64,000 bases of DNA, from contig NZ_CP035300.1 of assembly GCF_004114615.1 (NCBI RefSeq), positions 2,294,001-2,358,000 on the forward strand. The letters run 5' to 3'. The notes beneath the pieces are model-generated. The model had not been told where the DNA came from. It saw nothing but the letters and a program-made list of their open reading frames with translations, and ran no database searches. The stretch's first letter is position 1; each line of letters opens with the position of its first letter. The stretch comes from Dyella sp. M7H15-1. GTDB taxonomy: Bacteria > Pseudomonadota > Gammaproteobacteria > Xanthomonadales > Rhodanobacteraceae. Position numbers and translations under genes: made by a program. Of this stretch, positions 16,654 to 25,667 are shown piece by piece.

Positions 16654-17940
16654 ATGTCGTCCACCACGTACACCTTCGACGCGCAGCGCACGTCGACACT
16701 GCTGCCGATGATGATCATCGGCGTGTTGTTTTTCATCATGGGATTTTTCACCTGGCTCAACGGACCGCTGATTTCGTTCGTCAAGGTGGCTTTTACGCTG
16801 GACGACATCAACGCTTTCCTGGTGCCGTTTGCGTTTTACCTCTCCTACTTCGTGCTCGCGCTACCGGCAGGCGCGGTGCTCAAGCGCACAGGCATGAAAA
16901 AAGGCATGGTACTGGGCCTTTTCATCATGGCGATCGGGGCAGCACTGTTCGGCGAGTTTGTGCGCATTCGCATTTACTACGGCGCCCTGACCGGCTTGTT
17001 CGTGATCGGCGCGGGATTATCTTTGTTGCAAACCGCCGCCAATCCGTACATCAGCATTCTTGGCCCGATCGACAGTGCCGCGCAGCGCATTGCGCTGATG
17101 GGGATTTGCAACAAGGTGGCCGGCGCACTCGCACCACTGGCATTCGGCGCCTTGGTGATGACAGGTATTGATGCGTTCCTGGACAGGATCACCGACATGG
17201 CTACCGGTCCGTCACGCGAGGCCATGCTCTCTGAATTCGCCGCGCGTGTTTTCTGGCCTTACATGGGCTTGGCTGGGTTGCTGGTGGTGCTAGCCGTCTG
17301 GATCCTTGTTTCCGCGCTGCCGGAGATCAAGCCTTCTGGCGCCAACAGCGAACGTTCGATCGGTCATGCCAAGGGCGGCATTTTCAGTTTTCCGCATTTG
17401 TGGCTGGGTGTGCTGTGCCTGTTTCTTTACGTGGGCGTGGAAGTGATGGCGGGCGATGCCATCAACACCTACGGCCAGGGTTTCGGTCTGCCGTTAGCGG
17501 TGACATCGCATTTCACCACTTACACCATGCTAGCCATGCTAACCGGCTACCTGCTGGGTTCAGTACTGATTCCACGCTTCATGTCGCAGCAGAGTTACCT
17601 GGCTGTTTCCGCCGTGTTAGGCGTGGTGTTCGCCATCGGCGCCTACGTGACGCATGGCTATGTCTCGGTCGGCTTCGTAGCTGCACTGGGCTTTGCCAAC
17701 GCGATGATGTGGCCAGCCATTTTCCCGCTGGCGATCAAGGGCCTGGGCAGCCATACCGAACTGGGCTCGGCCGTGCTCATCATGGGCATCGTGGGTGGCG
17801 CGCTGCTGCCACAGGCCTTCGTGCATCTGAAGCAATACATCGACTTCCAGCTCGCGTTCCTGCTTGTCATCGTGCCGTGCTATCTCTACATCCTGTATTA
17901 CGGCGTGCGTGGCCACCAAGTGGGTACTCATGCAGACTGA
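16654..17940 (+). CDS. MFS sugar:H+ symporter, FucP/NagP type
   Basis: A 428-residue inner-membrane protein with 12 predicted helices. FIMGFFTWLNGPLISFVKVA (from about residue 28), PAGAVLKRTGMKKGMVLGL and LLQTAANPYISILGP are characteristic of the FucP family (fucose, glucose/galactose and NagP GlcNAc transporters). The ATG at 16654 follows GGGGAGAG and is preferred to the upstream in-frame ATG at 16579, which would overlap the promoter. It heads the plus-strand nag genes and most likely brings GlcNAc into the cytoplasm for the kinase. Confidence 0.9.
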   Translation: MSSTTYTFDAQRTSTLLPMMIIGVLFFIMGFFTWLNGPLISFVKVAFTLDDINAFLVPFAFYLSYFVLALPAGAVLKRTGMKKGMVLGLFIMAIGAALFGEFVRIRIYYGALTGLFVIGAGLSLLQTAANPYISILGPIDSAAQRIALMGICNKVAGALAPLAFGALVMTGIDAFLDRITDMATGPSREAMLSEFAARVFWPYMGLAGLLVVLAVWILVSALPEIKPSGANSERSIGHAKGGIFSFPHLWLGVLCLFLYVGVEVMAGDAINTYGQGFGLPLAVTSHFTTYTMLAMLTGYLLGSVLIPRFMSQQSYLAVSAVLGVVFAIGAYVTHGYVSVGFVAALGFANAMMWPAIFPLAIKGLGSHTELGSAVLIMGIVGGALLPQAFVHLKQYIDFQLAFLLVIVPCYLYILYYGVRGHQVGTHAD

Positions 17941-18041
17941 GGCAGCATGGATGTACGGCACCCTTGCGGTTATCACTCAATCCGTTGACTGGGCCCGTGG
18001 CTTCTCTAGGATGCCCACCCAACACTCGGGAGGATCCTTCG

Positions 18042-19070
18042 TTGCACAGCCCCACCATCAAGGATGTCGCCAAGCACGCGGGCGTGTCGCTGAAGACCGT
18101 TTCCCGCGTCATCAATCACGAGGCCGCGGTGCGTTCGGAAACCCGCGAAAAGGTAGCGCGGGCGATCGAGCAGCTCGGCTATCGCCCGGATCCGTCCGCT
18201 CGCAGCCTGCGCAGCAGTACGCACTCCTATGCGATTGGCCTGGTCTACGACAATCCGAACGCGCACTATGTGATCGACATGCAGAACGGCGTGCTGTCGG
18301 CGTGTCGGGAACGCGGCTTCGGCCTGCAGATCTATCCCTGCGATTCCACTGCGCCGGGACTGGCCGAAGAGCTGGTTTTGGTGGTGCGGCGTGCACGCCT
18401 GGCCGGCCTGATCCTGGCCCCGCCGATGTCGGAACAATCCGCCTTGCTGGCCACACTGAGGGAACACGATGTGGATTTCGTCCGCATTATCGCTGCACGC
18501 GAGGATCCCAAAGACGGCATGCCGTGCGTCTACGTGGACGACCACGACGCGGCCTACGCGATTACCGAGCATTTGATCCAGCTCGGTCACACACGCATTG
18601 GTTTTCTCTGGGGCGAGCCGCATCACCGCTCCAGTCCGGAACGCTACCAGGGCTATGCGGACGCCTTGAAGGATTACGGCATTGCCATCCATCGCAAGCT
18701 GATCCTGCCGGGACGCTACGCTTTCGACGATGGCTTTCGAGGCGCGCGCAAATTGCTGGCGCTGAAGGAACCGCCCACCGCGATTTTCGGCTGCAACGAC
18801 GAGATTGCCGCGGGCGTATTGGCCGCCGCGCGCTCGGCCGGATTGGATGTGCCGTGGGATCTTTCCATCGCCGGTTTCGAGGACAGTCCGTTTTCCAAGC
18901 AGGCGTGGCCAGCACTCACCACCGCGCGGCAATCAACCAGCGAGATCGGCCGGCATGCGACCCTGCACCTGATCAGCAGCCTGCAAAACCAGCATGCGCA
19001 GCCTGCCAACGAAGGCTTTATGCCAGAACTGGTGGTGCGTGGTTCCACGGCACCGCCAAGGCAGACCTGA
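18042..19070 (+). CDS. LacI-family transcriptional regulator (NagQ-like)
   Basis: A 342-residue repressor with an N-terminal LacI helix-turn-helix (PTIKDVAKHAGVSLKTVSRV then INHEAAVRSETREKVARAIE, LGYRPDPSARSLRS) and a periplasmic-binding-protein-like ligand domain ending in PELVVRGSTAPP. The start is probably TTG at 18042: CGGGAGGA lies 6-12 bp upstream and the domain begins six residues later, whereas no ATG fits. It lies about 100 bp after the transporter gene. In Xanthomonas nag loci a LacI-type NagQ controls these genes, and palindromic TGACAACG...TGTCA sites are seen in the divergent region. Confidence 0.88.
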   Translation: MHSPTIKDVAKHAGVSLKTVSRVINHEAAVRSETREKVARAIEQLGYRPDPSARSLRSSTHSYAIGLVYDNPNAHYVIDMQNGVLSACRERGFGLQIYPCDSTAPGLAEELVLVVRRARLAGLILAPPMSEQSALLATLREHDVDFVRIIAAREDPKDGMPCVYVDDHDAAYAITEHLIQLGHTRIGFLWGEPHHRSSPERYQGYADALKDYGIAIHRKLILPGRYAFDDGFRGARKLLALKEPPTAIFGCNDEIAAGVLAAARSAGLDVPWDLSIAGFEDSPFSKQAWPALTTARQSTSEIGRHATLHLISSLQNQHAQPANEGFMPELVVRGSTAPPRQT

Positions 19071-19255
19071 AGCACAGGAGTGAGCACAGCGGAGTGGGAG
19101 GCAAGAGACATCAAGCCATTCAGGCACCTTCTTTCCTCCTGCCATGTCTTTGCACCGTTTCAACCAGTCGCTGGTGACGCGGCGCACCGTTCAGTGCATC
19201 CAGGTATTGCCTTAACCTCTCACTCCTCTCCACTCCCCCTTCCTATCCAGCGCCC

Positions 19256-20290
19256 ATGAAAGTTTCCTCCGACACCCTGATGTACAACGAGGCGCAGGAA
19301 AGCGCCGCCACCGTCGAACGACAGTTGGCGCAGAACGCCTCCTTGCTGCAAACGCTGGGCGAACACTTGCGTGCGCATCCGCCGCGCTTCATCGTCACTT
19401 GCGCACGCGGCAGCTCCGATCACGCGGCGGCTTATGCGAAATATGTATTCGAGACCCGACTGGGCCTGGTGACCGCTTCGGCATCGCCCTCGATTTCCTC
19501 GATCTACGATGCCCATCTCAAGCTTGACGACGCACTGTTCATCGCCATCTCGCAATCCGGCAAAAGCCCCGATCTACTGCGTAGTGCACAAGCTGCAAAA
19601 GAAGCCGGCGCCTATGTGGTCGCGATGGTCAACGTGGAAGATTCGCCGCTCGGCGGCCTGGCAGATACCGTCATTCCGCTACGTGCCGGCCCGGAGCAAA
19701 GCGTCGCCGCCACCAAGAGCTACCTCGCCACGCTGGCGGCCGTACTGCAACTGACTGCGCACTGGAGCGGAGACCAGCAACTTCATCACGCCATGGCGCG
19801 TTTGCCGAGCGACTTGCGCCGCGGCTGGGAAGGTAATTGGAGCGCGCTCGAAACGGGCCTGGTCGACGTCAACAATCTTTTTGTGGTCGGTCGCGGCTAC
19901 GGCTTCGGCGCCGCACTGGAAGCCGCGCTGAAATTGAAAGAAACCTGTGGCTTGCATGCGGAAGCTTTCAGCGCGGCGGAAGTGAAACACGGCCCGATGG
20001 CGCTGATCGGCGCCGGCTTCCCAGTGCTGTTCCTTGCGCAGGACGATGGCACGCTGGAAAACACGCTTTCCGTCGCTGCCGAGTTCCGGGCGCGCGGAGC
20101 ACGCGTATGGGTGGCCGCACCCGGTGCGGAAGACCCGGATGCCTTGCCGCTTCCCACCGGCATCGAACCCATCGTCACGCCACTGCTAGCGGTGCAGAGT
20201 TTCTATCGCGCCACCAGCACCCTTGCCCTAGCTCGTGGCTACGATCCGGATGTGCCGCCGCATCTGCGCAAGGTCACGGAAACCGTGTGA
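19256..20290 (+). CDS. Glucosamine-6-phosphate deaminase, SIS-domain type (NagB-II)
   Basis: A 344-residue protein with two SIS domains (TCARGSSDHAAAYAKYVFET and ISQSGKSPDLLRSAQ in the first; VVGRGYGFGAALEAALKLKE and SAAEVKHGPMALI in the second), resembling the isomerase half of GlmS but without the glutaminase domain. Such stand-alone proteins in nag loci act as GlcN-6-P deaminases (NagB-II), giving fructose-6-phosphate and ammonia. The stop overlaps the next start (TGATG), so it is coupled to nagA. Confidence 0.88.
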   Translation: MKVSSDTLMYNEAQESAATVERQLAQNASLLQTLGEHLRAHPPRFIVTCARGSSDHAAAYAKYVFETRLGLVTASASPSISSIYDAHLKLDDALFIAISQSGKSPDLLRSAQAAKEAGAYVVAMVNVEDSPLGGLADTVIPLRAGPEQSVAATKSYLATLAAVLQLTAHWSGDQQLHHAMARLPSDLRRGWEGNWSALETGLVDVNNLFVVGRGYGFGAALEAALKLKETCGLHAEAFSAAEVKHGPMALIGAGFPVLFLAQDDGTLENTLSVAAEFRARGARVWVAAPGAEDPDALPLPTGIEPIVTPLLAVQSFYRATSTLALARGYDPDVPPHLRKVTETV

Positions 20291-21450
20291 TGACGGCCAA
20301 CCCCCTGACCGCCCTCGTCAACGGCCGCGTACTCGGCGACCACGGCCCGCGTGAAGGATTTGCGGTGCTGGTGCGCGGTAAACGCATCGTCGCCATCGTC
20401 GCCGACAACGATCCGCGCCTTGCCGATGCGCAGCGGCATGATCTGCATGGCCATTTGCTGTTGCCCGGCTTTATCGATGTGCAGGTCAACGGCGGTGGCG
20501 GGCTGCTCTTCAACGATGCGCCGAACGTCGAAACGCTGCGCGGCATCGCCGCCGCGCACCGCAAGTTCGGCACTACCGGCATGCTGCCCACCCTGATTAC
20601 CGACACCGCCGAAAAGATGCGCGAAGCGCTCGCTGTGGTGGACGATGCGATGGAACAGCGCGTACCTGGCGTACTGGGCATTCATGTGGAAGGCCCTTTT
20701 CTTGCCACCGCGCGTAAGGGCATTCATAACGCCGATCTGTTCCGGCATCCCAATGACAGCGACATCGAAGCACTCACGGCACCCCATCGTGGTGTCGTGA
20801 TGCTGACGCTCGCTCCCGATCAGGTATCGCCGGTTACAATTACCCGCCTTAGTGAAGCCGGTGTCATCGTGGTGGCCGGCCACACCGCGGCCGATTACAC
20901 CACCACGCGCACCGCGCTCGATGCCGGCATGTGCGGCTTTACGCATCTGTACAACGCGATGACACCGCTCAGCAGTCGCGATCCGGGTGTGGTCGGTGCG
21001 GCACTGGACGATCCACATAGCTGGTGCGGACTGATCGTCGACGGACATCACGTGCACCCGGTCACACTGCGCGTTGCCATCGCCGCCAAGGCGCATGGCA
21101 AGTGCGTACTGGTGACGGATGCCATGCCACCCGTGGGCAGTGACAAGTCGGACTACGTGCTCAACGACCAGACCATCGTCATGCGCGATGGCATTTGCCG
21201 AAGCGAAGCCGGCGTATTAGCCGGTTCCGGGCTAGATATGGCCACGGCGGTACGCAATGCGGTGCAAATGCTGGGATTGCCGCTAGCCGAAGCGTCGCGG
21301 ATGGCGAGCAGTTATCCCGCCGCGTGGATTGGCCTGGAGCACACACATGGACGAATTGTGGCGGGTTATCAGGCGGATTTTGCGGTGATGGATGAGGCGT
21401 TGAAGGTGCGGGAAACCTGGGTGGCCGGTGTGGCTTACCCGGTAACTTAA
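20290..21450 (+). CDS. nagA: N-acetylglucosamine-6-phosphate deacetylase
   Basis: NagA removes acetate from GlcNAc-6-P to give GlcN-6-P for NagB-II. The 386-residue amidohydrolase has LLPGFIDVQVNGGGGLLFND (about residue 56 on), the metal-binding Glu in GIHVEGPFL, then VVAGHTAADY, GFTHLYNAMTPL, LIVDGHHVHP and the catalytic Asp in LVTDAMPPVG. It starts at ATG 20290, overlapping the preceding stop by one base. The pathway transporter, kinase, NagA, NagB-II is complete in this locus. Confidence 0.95.
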   Translation: MTANPLTALVNGRVLGDHGPREGFAVLVRGKRIVAIVADNDPRLADAQRHDLHGHLLLPGFIDVQVNGGGGLLFNDAPNVETLRGIAAAHRKFGTTGMLPTLITDTAEKMREALAVVDDAMEQRVPGVLGIHVEGPFLATARKGIHNADLFRHPNDSDIEALTAPHRGVVMLTLAPDQVSPVTITRLSEAGVIVVAGHTAADYTTTRTALDAGMCGFTHLYNAMTPLSSRDPGVVGAALDDPHSWCGLIVDGHHVHPVTLRVAIAAKAHGKCVLVTDAMPPVGSDKSDYVLNDQTIVMRDGICRSEAGVLAGSGLDMATAVRNAVQMLGLPLAEASRMASSYPAAWIGLEHTHGRIVAGYQADFAVMDEALKVRETWVAGVAYPVT

Positions 21451-21508
21451 GGCAGGTTGGGTTCCCCCGGACTTTAAGGCAACGTCACCATAGGCGTTCC
21501 TGCCAACG

Positions 21509-21721
21509 TCAGATGCGACAGGACAAGTCGTCGGTGGTTTCCAGACGCACACGCCGCATGATGGAATGCGCATCTTGCAGGGACAAGCCTCGCAGGTAGG
21601 CATTCCCGCGCCGGCTCATCTTTCCTAAGCACACGCGTCCACCGGTGCTGTGTTGTTCCGACATGTGATGACGTGTTTCCGAAAAACCGGGACGTAGTCG
21701 GCTTACAAGTCGCCACCGCAA
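21509..21721 (-). pseudogene. IS110-family transposase fragment
   Basis: The minus-strand translation contains HSTGGRVCLGKMSRRGNAYL then RGLSLQDAHSIMRRVR, matching the C-terminal Transposase_20 segment of IS110/IS116 transposases (typically SxGGKxRLGxISKRGxxYLR). Only about 50 recognisable residues remain. The surrounding 21451-21917 has no other gene; GGAGGG just before 21918 belongs to the next gene. Confidence 0.6.
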
Positions 21722-21917
21722 TCTTCACGGCGCCTTACACACACAGCGCTACAGTCTTGCCGTTTCGCTGATCCTGCTCGCGCGAAGCCCGTAGGGGGAA
21801 TACGGAAACGCTCGCATCCAACAGCCGCTTTCCATTGTCGCTAGCGCAACGTTATCGCTTCCTGATTGAAGCATTCGGGGGCTGTACTTCGATCACGTCC
21901 ACTATGGAGGGCTCATC

Positions 21918-23306
21918 ATGAAACGCACCTATCGTCACTCGTCTCGCGTCAGAGCGACACGCCTGTCGTTCGTACTCGCCGCCTTGTGCACGGCATTGCT
22001 CGGCGGTTCGAGCTTTGCCGCACAAACCAGCCAGCCGTCATTCGTTCCGTTCCAGCAATTCTTGAACAGCGTCAAGACCGCCAACGCCGCCACGTTCGTG
22101 GCGCAGAAGTCTAGCGCAGTAAAAGATTCTGCCTCGTTCGATGAAATGCAGCAGTACGTGCTCAATTTGTATAAAGACGCACACGTTTCGCAAAGTTTCC
22201 TGCTAGGAAACGATCACTTCGATTGCATCCCGATGCAAGAGCAACCAAGCGTACGCAAGCTGGGGATAGCGCATATCGCCACACCACCACCTGCTTCCGT
22301 ATCATTACCGCAAGCATTTTCCAGCGGTAGCGCGCACAACCAGGCGATACCGATCACCTCGCAATTAGCAGAGAACGATCAGGTCGATGCGCTGGGTCAT
22401 TCACGCACCTGCGCAGCAGGCACCATTCCGATGCGGCGTATTACGTTGGAAGAACTGTCGCGCTTCCCGAATCTGAAAACCTACTTCCAGAAAACACCGG
22501 ACGGCGTGGAACATTTGCCCAGCAACAAGATCATTCCGCCGCAGGTGTACACGCACAAATACTCCTACACCTATCAATACGTCACCAACATCGGCCAGAC
22601 CGACACCATCAATCTGTGGTCGCCCTATGTAAACACCGGTGCGAACCAGATCTTCTCGCTGGCGCAGTCGTGGACAGTCGGCACCACCGGCACGACGCAG
22701 ACTGCGGAGGTGGGATGGCAGAACTATCCCGGTCTTTACGGTGATGAGCGCTCCCGTCTTTTCATCTACTGGACCGCTGATGGCTATCAGAACACTGGTT
22801 GCTACAACTTGAGTTGCTCAGCCTTCGTGCAGACCAACGGCAATTGGTACTTCGGCGGCCCGTTCACCAACTACAGCACCGTTGGCGGCGCCCAGTATGA
22901 ATTCCTAGCACAGTATTACTTATATGCCGGTAATTGGTGGCTGGGGCTGGGTACGCCCGGCAATGTCACGTGGGTGGGGTATTACCCGGCATCGCTGTAT
23001 GGAAGCGGACCGATGGCCACGTCCGCGCAGTTGATCGAGTTCGGCAGCGAATCGGTGGGATTGACCTCATGGCCAGGGGAAGGCGATGGCAATTTCGCGA
23101 GTTCCGGTTGGACTTACGCAGGTTATCAGCGCGAATTGTGGTACTGGGCGCCTGGTGGTGCGGCGTACTGGGTCTCGCTGAGCGTCGGCCAACCTTCGCC
23201 TAGCTGCTACACCATCGCTGGACCGTATTGGGGCGGCTACACCCCGCCATCCAATTATTGGGGCTATTACTTCTATTTCGGCGGCCCCGGCGGCACGAGT
23301 TGCTGA
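21918..23306 (+). CDS. Secreted neprosin-family (DUF239) peptidase
   Basis: A 462-residue exported protein. A twin-arginine-poor Sec signal (RLSFVLAALCTALLGGSSFA) is followed by a pro-region of about 170 residues. The neprosin domain follows: DTINLWSPYV, FSLAQSWTVGTTGTTQTAEV, GWQNYPGLYGDERSRLFIYW, TADGYQNTGCYNLSCSAFVQ and, later, AQYEF. The family is best known from the Nepenthes proline-specific, acid-active endopeptidase, a glutamic peptidase; the two Glu candidates AEVGW and QYEF are present. It is likely secreted to the periplasm or medium. The ribosome-binding site GGAGGG precedes the ATG. It is a lone gene between mobile-element scraps, so acquisition is plausible. Confidence 0.85.
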   Translation: MKRTYRHSSRVRATRLSFVLAALCTALLGGSSFAAQTSQPSFVPFQQFLNSVKTANAATFVAQKSSAVKDSASFDEMQQYVLNLYKDAHVSQSFLLGNDHFDCIPMQEQPSVRKLGIAHIATPPPASVSLPQAFSSGSAHNQAIPITSQLAENDQVDALGHSRTCAAGTIPMRRITLEELSRFPNLKTYFQKTPDGVEHLPSNKIIPPQVYTHKYSYTYQYVTNIGQTDTINLWSPYVNTGANQIFSLAQSWTVGTTGTTQTAEVGWQNYPGLYGDERSRLFIYWTADGYQNTGCYNLSCSAFVQTNGNWYFGGPFTNYSTVGGAQYEFLAQYYLYAGNWWLGLGTPGNVTWVGYYPASLYGSGPMATSAQLIEFGSESVGLTSWPGEGDGNFASSGWTYAGYQRELWYWAPGGAAYWVSLSVGQPSPSCYTIAGPYWGGYTPPSNYWGYYFYFGGPGGTSC

Positions 23307-23313
23307 TGCCATC

Positions 23314-23415
23314 GGAAGGGAGCCAGCTACCCGGCTCCCTTCCACACCAACGTACGTGCGGTTCCGCATACGGCGATTCCTGTCGAACAAAATGTCCTCT
23401 TCGGAGGCTATCCAG
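23314..23415 (-). mobile_element. Second group II intron-like remnant, with strong hairpin
   Basis: GGAAGGGAGCC (23314-23324) and GGCTCCCTTCC (23333-23343) form a perfect 11-bp stem, which could also end neprosin transcription. On the minus strand CGCCGTATGCGGAACCGCAC then GTACGTTGGTGTGGAAG resembles the post-maturase segment of group II introns. It shares its layout and the CTTCGGAGG end with 6521-6622. No maturase gene is nearby. Confidence 0.35.
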
Positions 23416-23509
23416 GAAATGGATCCGGTCCAAAGAGAATTTGGTCAGGAGTGCATTATCACTTCTATCTGCTAGGTTCATGGGCGGTAAGCCTTCACCC
23501 GGAACCCTC

Positions 23510-25537
23510 ATGACCCTACGCTCTAGCCACCTCACTGCTATCGTCACTGCTGTTTTGCTGGCCGGCTGCGCCAGCCAGCCCCATCCGGCCGCACAGGCTC
23601 AGAAACTCCCGGAGGGCCTACGCGCCGATGTCGCGGTGCTTGAAACCACCGACCTGCATTCGAACATCCTCAGCTACGACTACTACAAGCAGAAAGCCGA
23701 CCCCACGCTCGGCTTCGAACGCACGGTGACTTTGATACGCAAGGCACGGGGCCAATTCACCAACAGCTTGCTGTTCGATGCCGGCGACACTATCCAGGGC
23801 AGCGTGCTGGCCGACTACCAGGCGCAGGCGCAGAAGATCGACTGCAGACAGGAGTTGGCCATCTACAAATCGATGGATGCCATCGGCTACGACGGCGGGA
23901 CCATCGGCAACCATGAATTCAACTACGGCTTGCCCTTCCTCTCACAGGTCACCGGTACACCGATGAATGTGGATGGCGCGGGCCAGCAGGCTTGCGCCGG
24001 CCCACACTATCCGCTGGTGCTGGCGAACGTGAACAGTACGCGCGACGGCAAGCCCATCTTCAAGCCCTGGACGATGATTGAACGCAAGGTGGCCGCCTTT
24101 ACCCCTGATGGCAGCCAGCTCAGCGTGCCGTTGAAGATCGCTATCATCGGCTTCACGCCACCGCCGATCATGCAGTGGGACAAACAGAATCTTGAGGGCA
24201 AGATCACCGTGACTGGCGTGGTGGAAGCCGCGCAAAAATATATGCCGCAAATCCAAGCGCAGCATCCGGACTTGGTGATTGCGATCCTGCACGGCGGCAT
24301 GAACAACTCGCCCTATACGCCAGACATGGAGAACGGCGGCTGGTATCTGGCGGGCGTGCCTGGCATCGATGTGTTGCTGATGGGCCACGAACACACTGAC
24401 TTTCCCGGCCCGCGTTTTGCCCATCTGCAGGATGTGGATGATCAGCACGGCTTCGTGCGCGGCGTACCTGCTGTCATGGGAGGATTCTTCGGTAAGGATC
24501 TGGGTGTGATCCGGCTTGCGCTGGTGCGCCAGCAGGGTCACTGGGTGATCGACAAGGGCAAGACCTTCAGCCAGGTGTGGCCGATCTGCCCACCAGTGAT
24601 GGTGGGCGGCAAACCATCCATTTCCCCATCGAACTGTGTGCCTGCCGATCCGCAGATTCCGCTGGTGGTGGGCAAGGTGCAGCAAGCGGCCATCGACTAC
24701 GTCAACACGCCAATCGGCCAAAGCCGCGTGCGCATGAGCAGCTATTTCGCCGATGAAGGCGATATGAGCGCATTGGCGCCAGTGAATGCGGCGCAGATCG
24801 ACTATGTGCAGCAAGAACTGCCCTCCACACACCCTGAGCTAGCCCATGTGCCGGTGCTGGGCTCGGCGGCAGCGTTCCGCACGGGCTTCGTCGGGCCTGA
24901 CGACTACACCGACGTGATGCCTGGCCCGCTCACCTTGCGCAATGCCGCGGATCTGTACTTCTATCCGAACACGCTTACCGCCGTGAAAATCGATGGTCAT
25001 GGATTGAAGGCGTGGCTGGAGCAATCGGCGCGACGCTTCAACCGCATCGACCCGAATGCGACCGGCGAACAGCAGCTCATCAACGAAAAGTACGTCGGCT
25101 ACAACTTCGACCAGATCCAGGGTGGCATCGCCTACGTCATCGATGTATCGAAGCCTGCTGGCGAGCGCATTGTGAAGCTGACTTACCACGGGAAGCCGAT
25201 CACGCCCTCGCAGACCTTTGTGGTGGCCACCAACAATTATCGCGCCAGTGGCGGCGGCCATTTTCCGGGACTGGATGGCAGCAACGTCGTGCTGGCAGCA
25301 CCCGATGGCACGCGGGAAATCCTGGCGCGCTGGCTACAGCAGCATCCTTCGCTTGGCGACAAGGATTTGCCGCGTGCTTCATGGCACTTCGCCCGTCTGA
25401 AAACGCGCGGTCCGGTGGTGTTTACTTCAGCCAGCGACAAGCAGGCCGTGGCAGAGGCCGATGGGCTGCATAACATCAGGCAGGAGCGTGACCATGGGGA
25501 TGGCACAGCGGTTTATACGGTTGATCTGTCGCACTAA
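23510..25537 (+). CDS. cpdB: 2',3'-cyclic-nucleotide 2'-phosphodiesterase/3'-nucleotidase
   Basis: A 675-residue periplasmic-type nucleotidase. The N-terminus is a lipoprotein signal (IVTAVLLAGC, lipobox LAGC at about residue 20). A calcineurin-like phosphoesterase domain follows with metal motifs LETTDLHSNIL, FDAGDTIQGS, TIGNHEFNYG, ILHGG and LLMGHEHTDFPG. The 5'-nucleotidase C-terminal domain ends with FVVATNNYRASGGGHFPGLD. It salvages nucleotides by hydrolysing cyclic and 3'-nucleotides. The ATG at 23510 is chosen because the signal peptide begins there; a weaker in-frame ATG lies at 23480. The gene ends right at a thrA remnant, so it sits where thrA would be expected. Confidence 0.93.
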   Translation: MTLRSSHLTAIVTAVLLAGCASQPHPAAQAQKLPEGLRADVAVLETTDLHSNILSYDYYKQKADPTLGFERTVTLIRKARGQFTNSLLFDAGDTIQGSVLADYQAQAQKIDCRQELAIYKSMDAIGYDGGTIGNHEFNYGLPFLSQVTGTPMNVDGAGQQACAGPHYPLVLANVNSTRDGKPIFKPWTMIERKVAAFTPDGSQLSVPLKIAIIGFTPPPIMQWDKQNLEGKITVTGVVEAAQKYMPQIQAQHPDLVIAILHGGMNNSPYTPDMENGGWYLAGVPGIDVLLMGHEHTDFPGPRFAHLQDVDDQHGFVRGVPAVMGGFFGKDLGVIRLALVRQQGHWVIDKGKTFSQVWPICPPVMVGGKPSISPSNCVPADPQIPLVVGKVQQAAIDYVNTPIGQSRVRMSSYFADEGDMSALAPVNAAQIDYVQQELPSTHPELAHVPVLGSAAAFRTGFVGPDDYTDVMPGPLTLRNAADLYFYPNTLTAVKIDGHGLKAWLEQSARRFNRIDPNATGEQQLINEKYVGYNFDQIQGGIAYVIDVSKPAGERIVKLTYHGKPITPSQTFVVATNNYRASGGGHFPGLDGSNVVLAAPDGTREILARWLQQHPSLGDKDLPRASWHFARLKTRGPVVFTSASDKQAVAEADGLHNIRQERDHGDGTAVYTVDLSH

Positions 25538-25538
25538 G

Positions 25539-25667
25539 GTGACAACCCCGCGTTACCGCGATAATCCGCTACTGGTGCAAGGCCCTGGCGCCGGTCCAGA
25601 AGTGACGGCAGCCGGGATATTTGCCGATCTGCTGCGCATCGCCGAATCGCTGGAGGCGCGCGCATGA
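25539..25667 (+). pseudogene. thrA: Last 42 codons of thrA (homoserine dehydrogenase C-terminus)
   Basis: Right after the cpdB stop the frame GTG ACA ACC ... TGA encodes [20 protein letters not shown] then [18 protein letters not shown], the conserved end of aspartokinase I/homoserine dehydrogenase I. Its TGA overlaps the thrB ATG (ATGA), keeping the normal thrA-thrB coupling. The other 770 or so codons are absent here. A GTG with AAGG before it could still start this short peptide, which would keep thrB translation coupled. Confidence 0.85.

Noticed and set aside
17864-19177. 437-codon plus-strand frame overlapping the LacI gene
   Set aside because: It is the shifted frame of lacI, with Arg/Ala-rich unnatural sequence and no helix-turn-helix.
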